Shown here: positions 62,701-64,000 of the stretch, piece after piece
Numbering within the stretch: the first letter of the stretch is position 1
Layout of the letters: each line of letters starts with the position of its first letter
DNA from: Pseudoalteromonas phenolica
Lineage (GTDB): Bacteria; Pseudomonadota; Gammaproteobacteria; Enterobacterales; Alteromonadaceae
Reading direction: 5' to 3'
Length of the DNA: 64,000 nucleotides
Assembly (NCBI RefSeq): GCF_001444405.1
Contig: NZ_CP013187.1
Coordinates: 930,001-994,000 of the forward strand
Translations under genes and position numbers: made by a program
The notes under the pieces: generated by a model
Databases searched by the model: none
Told to the model about the DNA's origin: nothing
The model's input: only the letters and a program-made list of their open reading frames with translations

Positions 62701-63690
62701 ATGAAGCAAAAAGGTTTTACTATTTTAGAGTTTCTGGTTTCTATGTTTATTGGTGTGTTAATTTTGGGCGGTGTAATTGCCACTTACATCAGCATGAAAG
62801 CAACCACAAGAGATACAATGGCGATTGGTGAATTGCAAGAAACTGGACGTCTTACCTTATCAATACTTAGAAGAGATATTGAACAAGTGGGCTTCTGGGG
62901 CACATTTTATGAAGCTGGCTTTTCGGCGACAAATTTAACAAGCTTAGGTAACCCTAATCCTGATTGTGCAGGGGGGTTGAATAACGGCAGCTTTCCAAAT
63001 ACAGATCCAACAAACTTCAGGCCAGTATACTCTGCGATTTCTGATGGTCAGACAATGCTAGGGTGTGTTTCTGATTCTAAAGAGAATACAGATATTATAC
63101 AGGTCAAATTTCTTGAAGGTCGTCAAATGACGCCTGAAACGGTAACTAATCAAAATCGTTATTACTTTATCTCTGAGCAAGAGAGAGCCGAATTTGTTAC
63201 GGGTTCAAATGCGCAAAATCCTTTACCAACAGTAAATGCGACTCTTTGGCCTTACAGTCATCATGTCTACTATATCAATGAGCAAAACTTACAAATTAAT
63301 AATCGAAATGTTTTAGTTCCAGTTTTAATGCGAAAGCGCTTAACAGTGAACGGAGGGTTAGTTACTGAACCTATCATGGAAGGCATTGAGGATATGCGTT
63401 TAGTTTATGGTATCGATAGTGACGCTGATAATCGAGTCGATACTTATGTCAGCGGATCAGATATGACAGCCGCGCACTGGGAGAATACAAACGGAATTTT
63501 AACAATTCAAGTCTTCATACTTGTTAGAACGCTTGATTTTGATTCGGATTTAGAGCTGAAAAACCAAACATATACGCTGGGTTTAGATACCGATAAACGA
63601 GTTCATACGTTCACTGATAATTATAGACGAACAGTTTTCTCTACCACAATTCGACTTAATAATGTTGGGTCTACCGGATGGAATATATGA
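62701..63690 (+). CDS. pilW: Type IV pilus assembly protein PilW
   Basis: A 329-residue minor pilin-like protein. The prepilin peptide KQKGFTILEFLVSMFIGVL is at the N-terminus with Glu at +5; a long globular domain follows, with EDMRLVYGIDSDADNRVDTY near 238, a family-typical patch. It starts one base after pilV and overlaps pilX by four bases. Helps assemble the pilus tip complex. Confidence 0.88.
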   Translation: MKQKGFTILEFLVSMFIGVLILGGVIATYISMKATTRDTMAIGELQETGRLTLSILRRDIEQVGFWGTFYEAGFSATNLTSLGNPNPDCAGGLNNGSFPNTDPTNFRPVYSAISDGQTMLGCVSDSKENTDIIQVKFLEGRQMTPETVTNQNRYYFISEQERAEFVTGSNAQNPLPTVNATLWPYSHHVYYINEQNLQINNRNVLVPVLMRKRLTVNGGLVTEPIMEGIEDMRLVYGIDSDADNRVDTYVSGSDMTAAHWENTNGILTIQVFILVRTLDFDSDLELKNQTYTLGLDTDKRVHTFTDNYRRTVFSTTIRLNNVGSTGWNI

Positions 63691-64000
63691 ATAAGCAACG
63701 TGGAGTTATCCTTATCACTGCAATGATAATGATTGTAGCGGTAACAGCTGTTGCGGTCAGTTTAATGAGTAGCAGTACCATAGATTTGAAAATCACGAAT
63801 GCAGCACAAGAAAGGGCTGAAGCTGAAACAATCTTGATAGGTGAAATTCAGAAAATTATAAAAGCCCAAGGTGGAACGTCATATAACAAATTCACAATGA
63901 GACGACAGCAGATGCAAGACGATGGTGAAGATATGGCTATTTCTAATGTAACGCCATCAAATATAACCAGTAAGCTTGTCAGTCTTAATAATGGCGAAGA
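63687..64000 (+). CDS. pilX: Type IV pilus minor pilin PilX, 3' end cut by window
   Basis: The frame is open to the window end. It starts NKQRGVILITAMIMIVAVTA, a PilX-type N-terminus with G-V after the basic stretch and a hydrophobic helix, then STIDLKITNAAQERAEAE, a common PilX segment. ATGA overlap with pilW. The rest of the pil operon (pilY1 and so on) should follow outside the window. Confidence 0.8.
   Translation, partial: MNKQRGVILITAMIMIVAVTAVAVSLMSSSTIDLKITNAAQERAEAETILIGEIQKIIKAQGGTSYNKFTMRRQQMQDDGEDMAISNVTPSNITSKLVSLNNGE

Noticed and set aside
1..64000. rRNA, tRNA, CRISPR arrays, prophage, restriction or toxin-antitoxin genes
   Set aside because: None was seen on reading either strand; no tRNA-like TTCGANTC loops in a cloverleaf setting and no regularly spaced repeats were found.

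Overview
The window reads as a chromosomal segment of a marine gammaproteobacterium close to Pseudoalteromonas/Alteromonadales. This rests on the low GC content by eye, the housekeeping order rpsT / murJ-ribF-ileS-lspA-fkpB-ispH followed by type IV minor pilin genes, and the many exported lipoproteins, a TonB-dependent receptor, an S9 peptidase and many two-component systems. I did not run any database search, so the genus is an inference. I saw no rRNA, tRNA, CRISPR array, prophage or transposase gene.

Layout. 1-3.7 kb: three consecutive, probably co-transcribed phosphatases from three families (alkaline phosphatase superfamily protein cut by the window edge, a PhoD-like metallophosphatase, a PhoA-type lipoprotein). 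4-9.4 kb: a membrane protein with a degenerate GGDEF domain, an MBL-fold lipoprotein, a CIA30 protein, a serine hydrolase lipoprotein, a TonB-like-domain protein and a GrpB-family protein. 9.5-19.3 kb: a response regulator/kinase pair divergent from an amidohydrolase lipoprotein, then a membrane protein, a hybrid histidine kinase overlapping an NMT1/SsuA-type binding lipoprotein, and a LysR regulator. 19.4-26.4 kb: glutathione transferase, ECF sigma factor with a multi-pass membrane partner, a DUF4405-like membrane protein, a CadC-like regulator and an S9 peptidase. 26.4-27.1 kb: a YjbR-family gene split by a short hairpin-forming mobile element. 27.2-35.4 kb: an RND efflux pair, a YeiB/DUF418 protein, and a MocR regulator divergent from a LysE exporter and a GNAT gene. 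35.7-41.7 kb: RidA, a PfpI/DJ-1 protein divergent from a second regulator/kinase pair, a TPR protein and a flavoprotein. 41.8-52.6 kb: a DEAD-box RNA helicase, glutaredoxin, TonB-dependent receptor, TlpA-like protein, a bifunctional OlsF-like acyltransferase, a 2-hydroxyacid dehydrogenase, a 48-residue small protein, SmrA, small membrane proteins, a stand-alone receiver and rpsT. 53-64 kb: murJ, ribF-ileS-lspA-fkpB-ispH, an AlgZ/AlgR-like LytTR two-component pair and pilV-pilW-pilX (cut by the window end).

The most notable non-coding signals are two families of dispersed, transposase-less, hairpin-forming repeats, each with two copies in the window. Family A (264-292 bp, ends GGGCGTGTT / AACACGCCC) lies at 9479-9770 and at 26640-26903, where it splits a yjbR-type gene. 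Family B (about 195 bp, ends TAACCTGAGCTYTGG) lies at 20182-20375 and 35433-35630. In family A the two copies differ in both arms at matching positions, so the fold is kept. The most interesting gene contexts are the binding-protein/hybrid-kinase overlap, the AlgZR-like pair directly upstream of the minor pilin genes, and the ECF sigma factor with a candidate membrane anti-sigma partner. I do not see one obvious multi-gene system of a wholly new kind.
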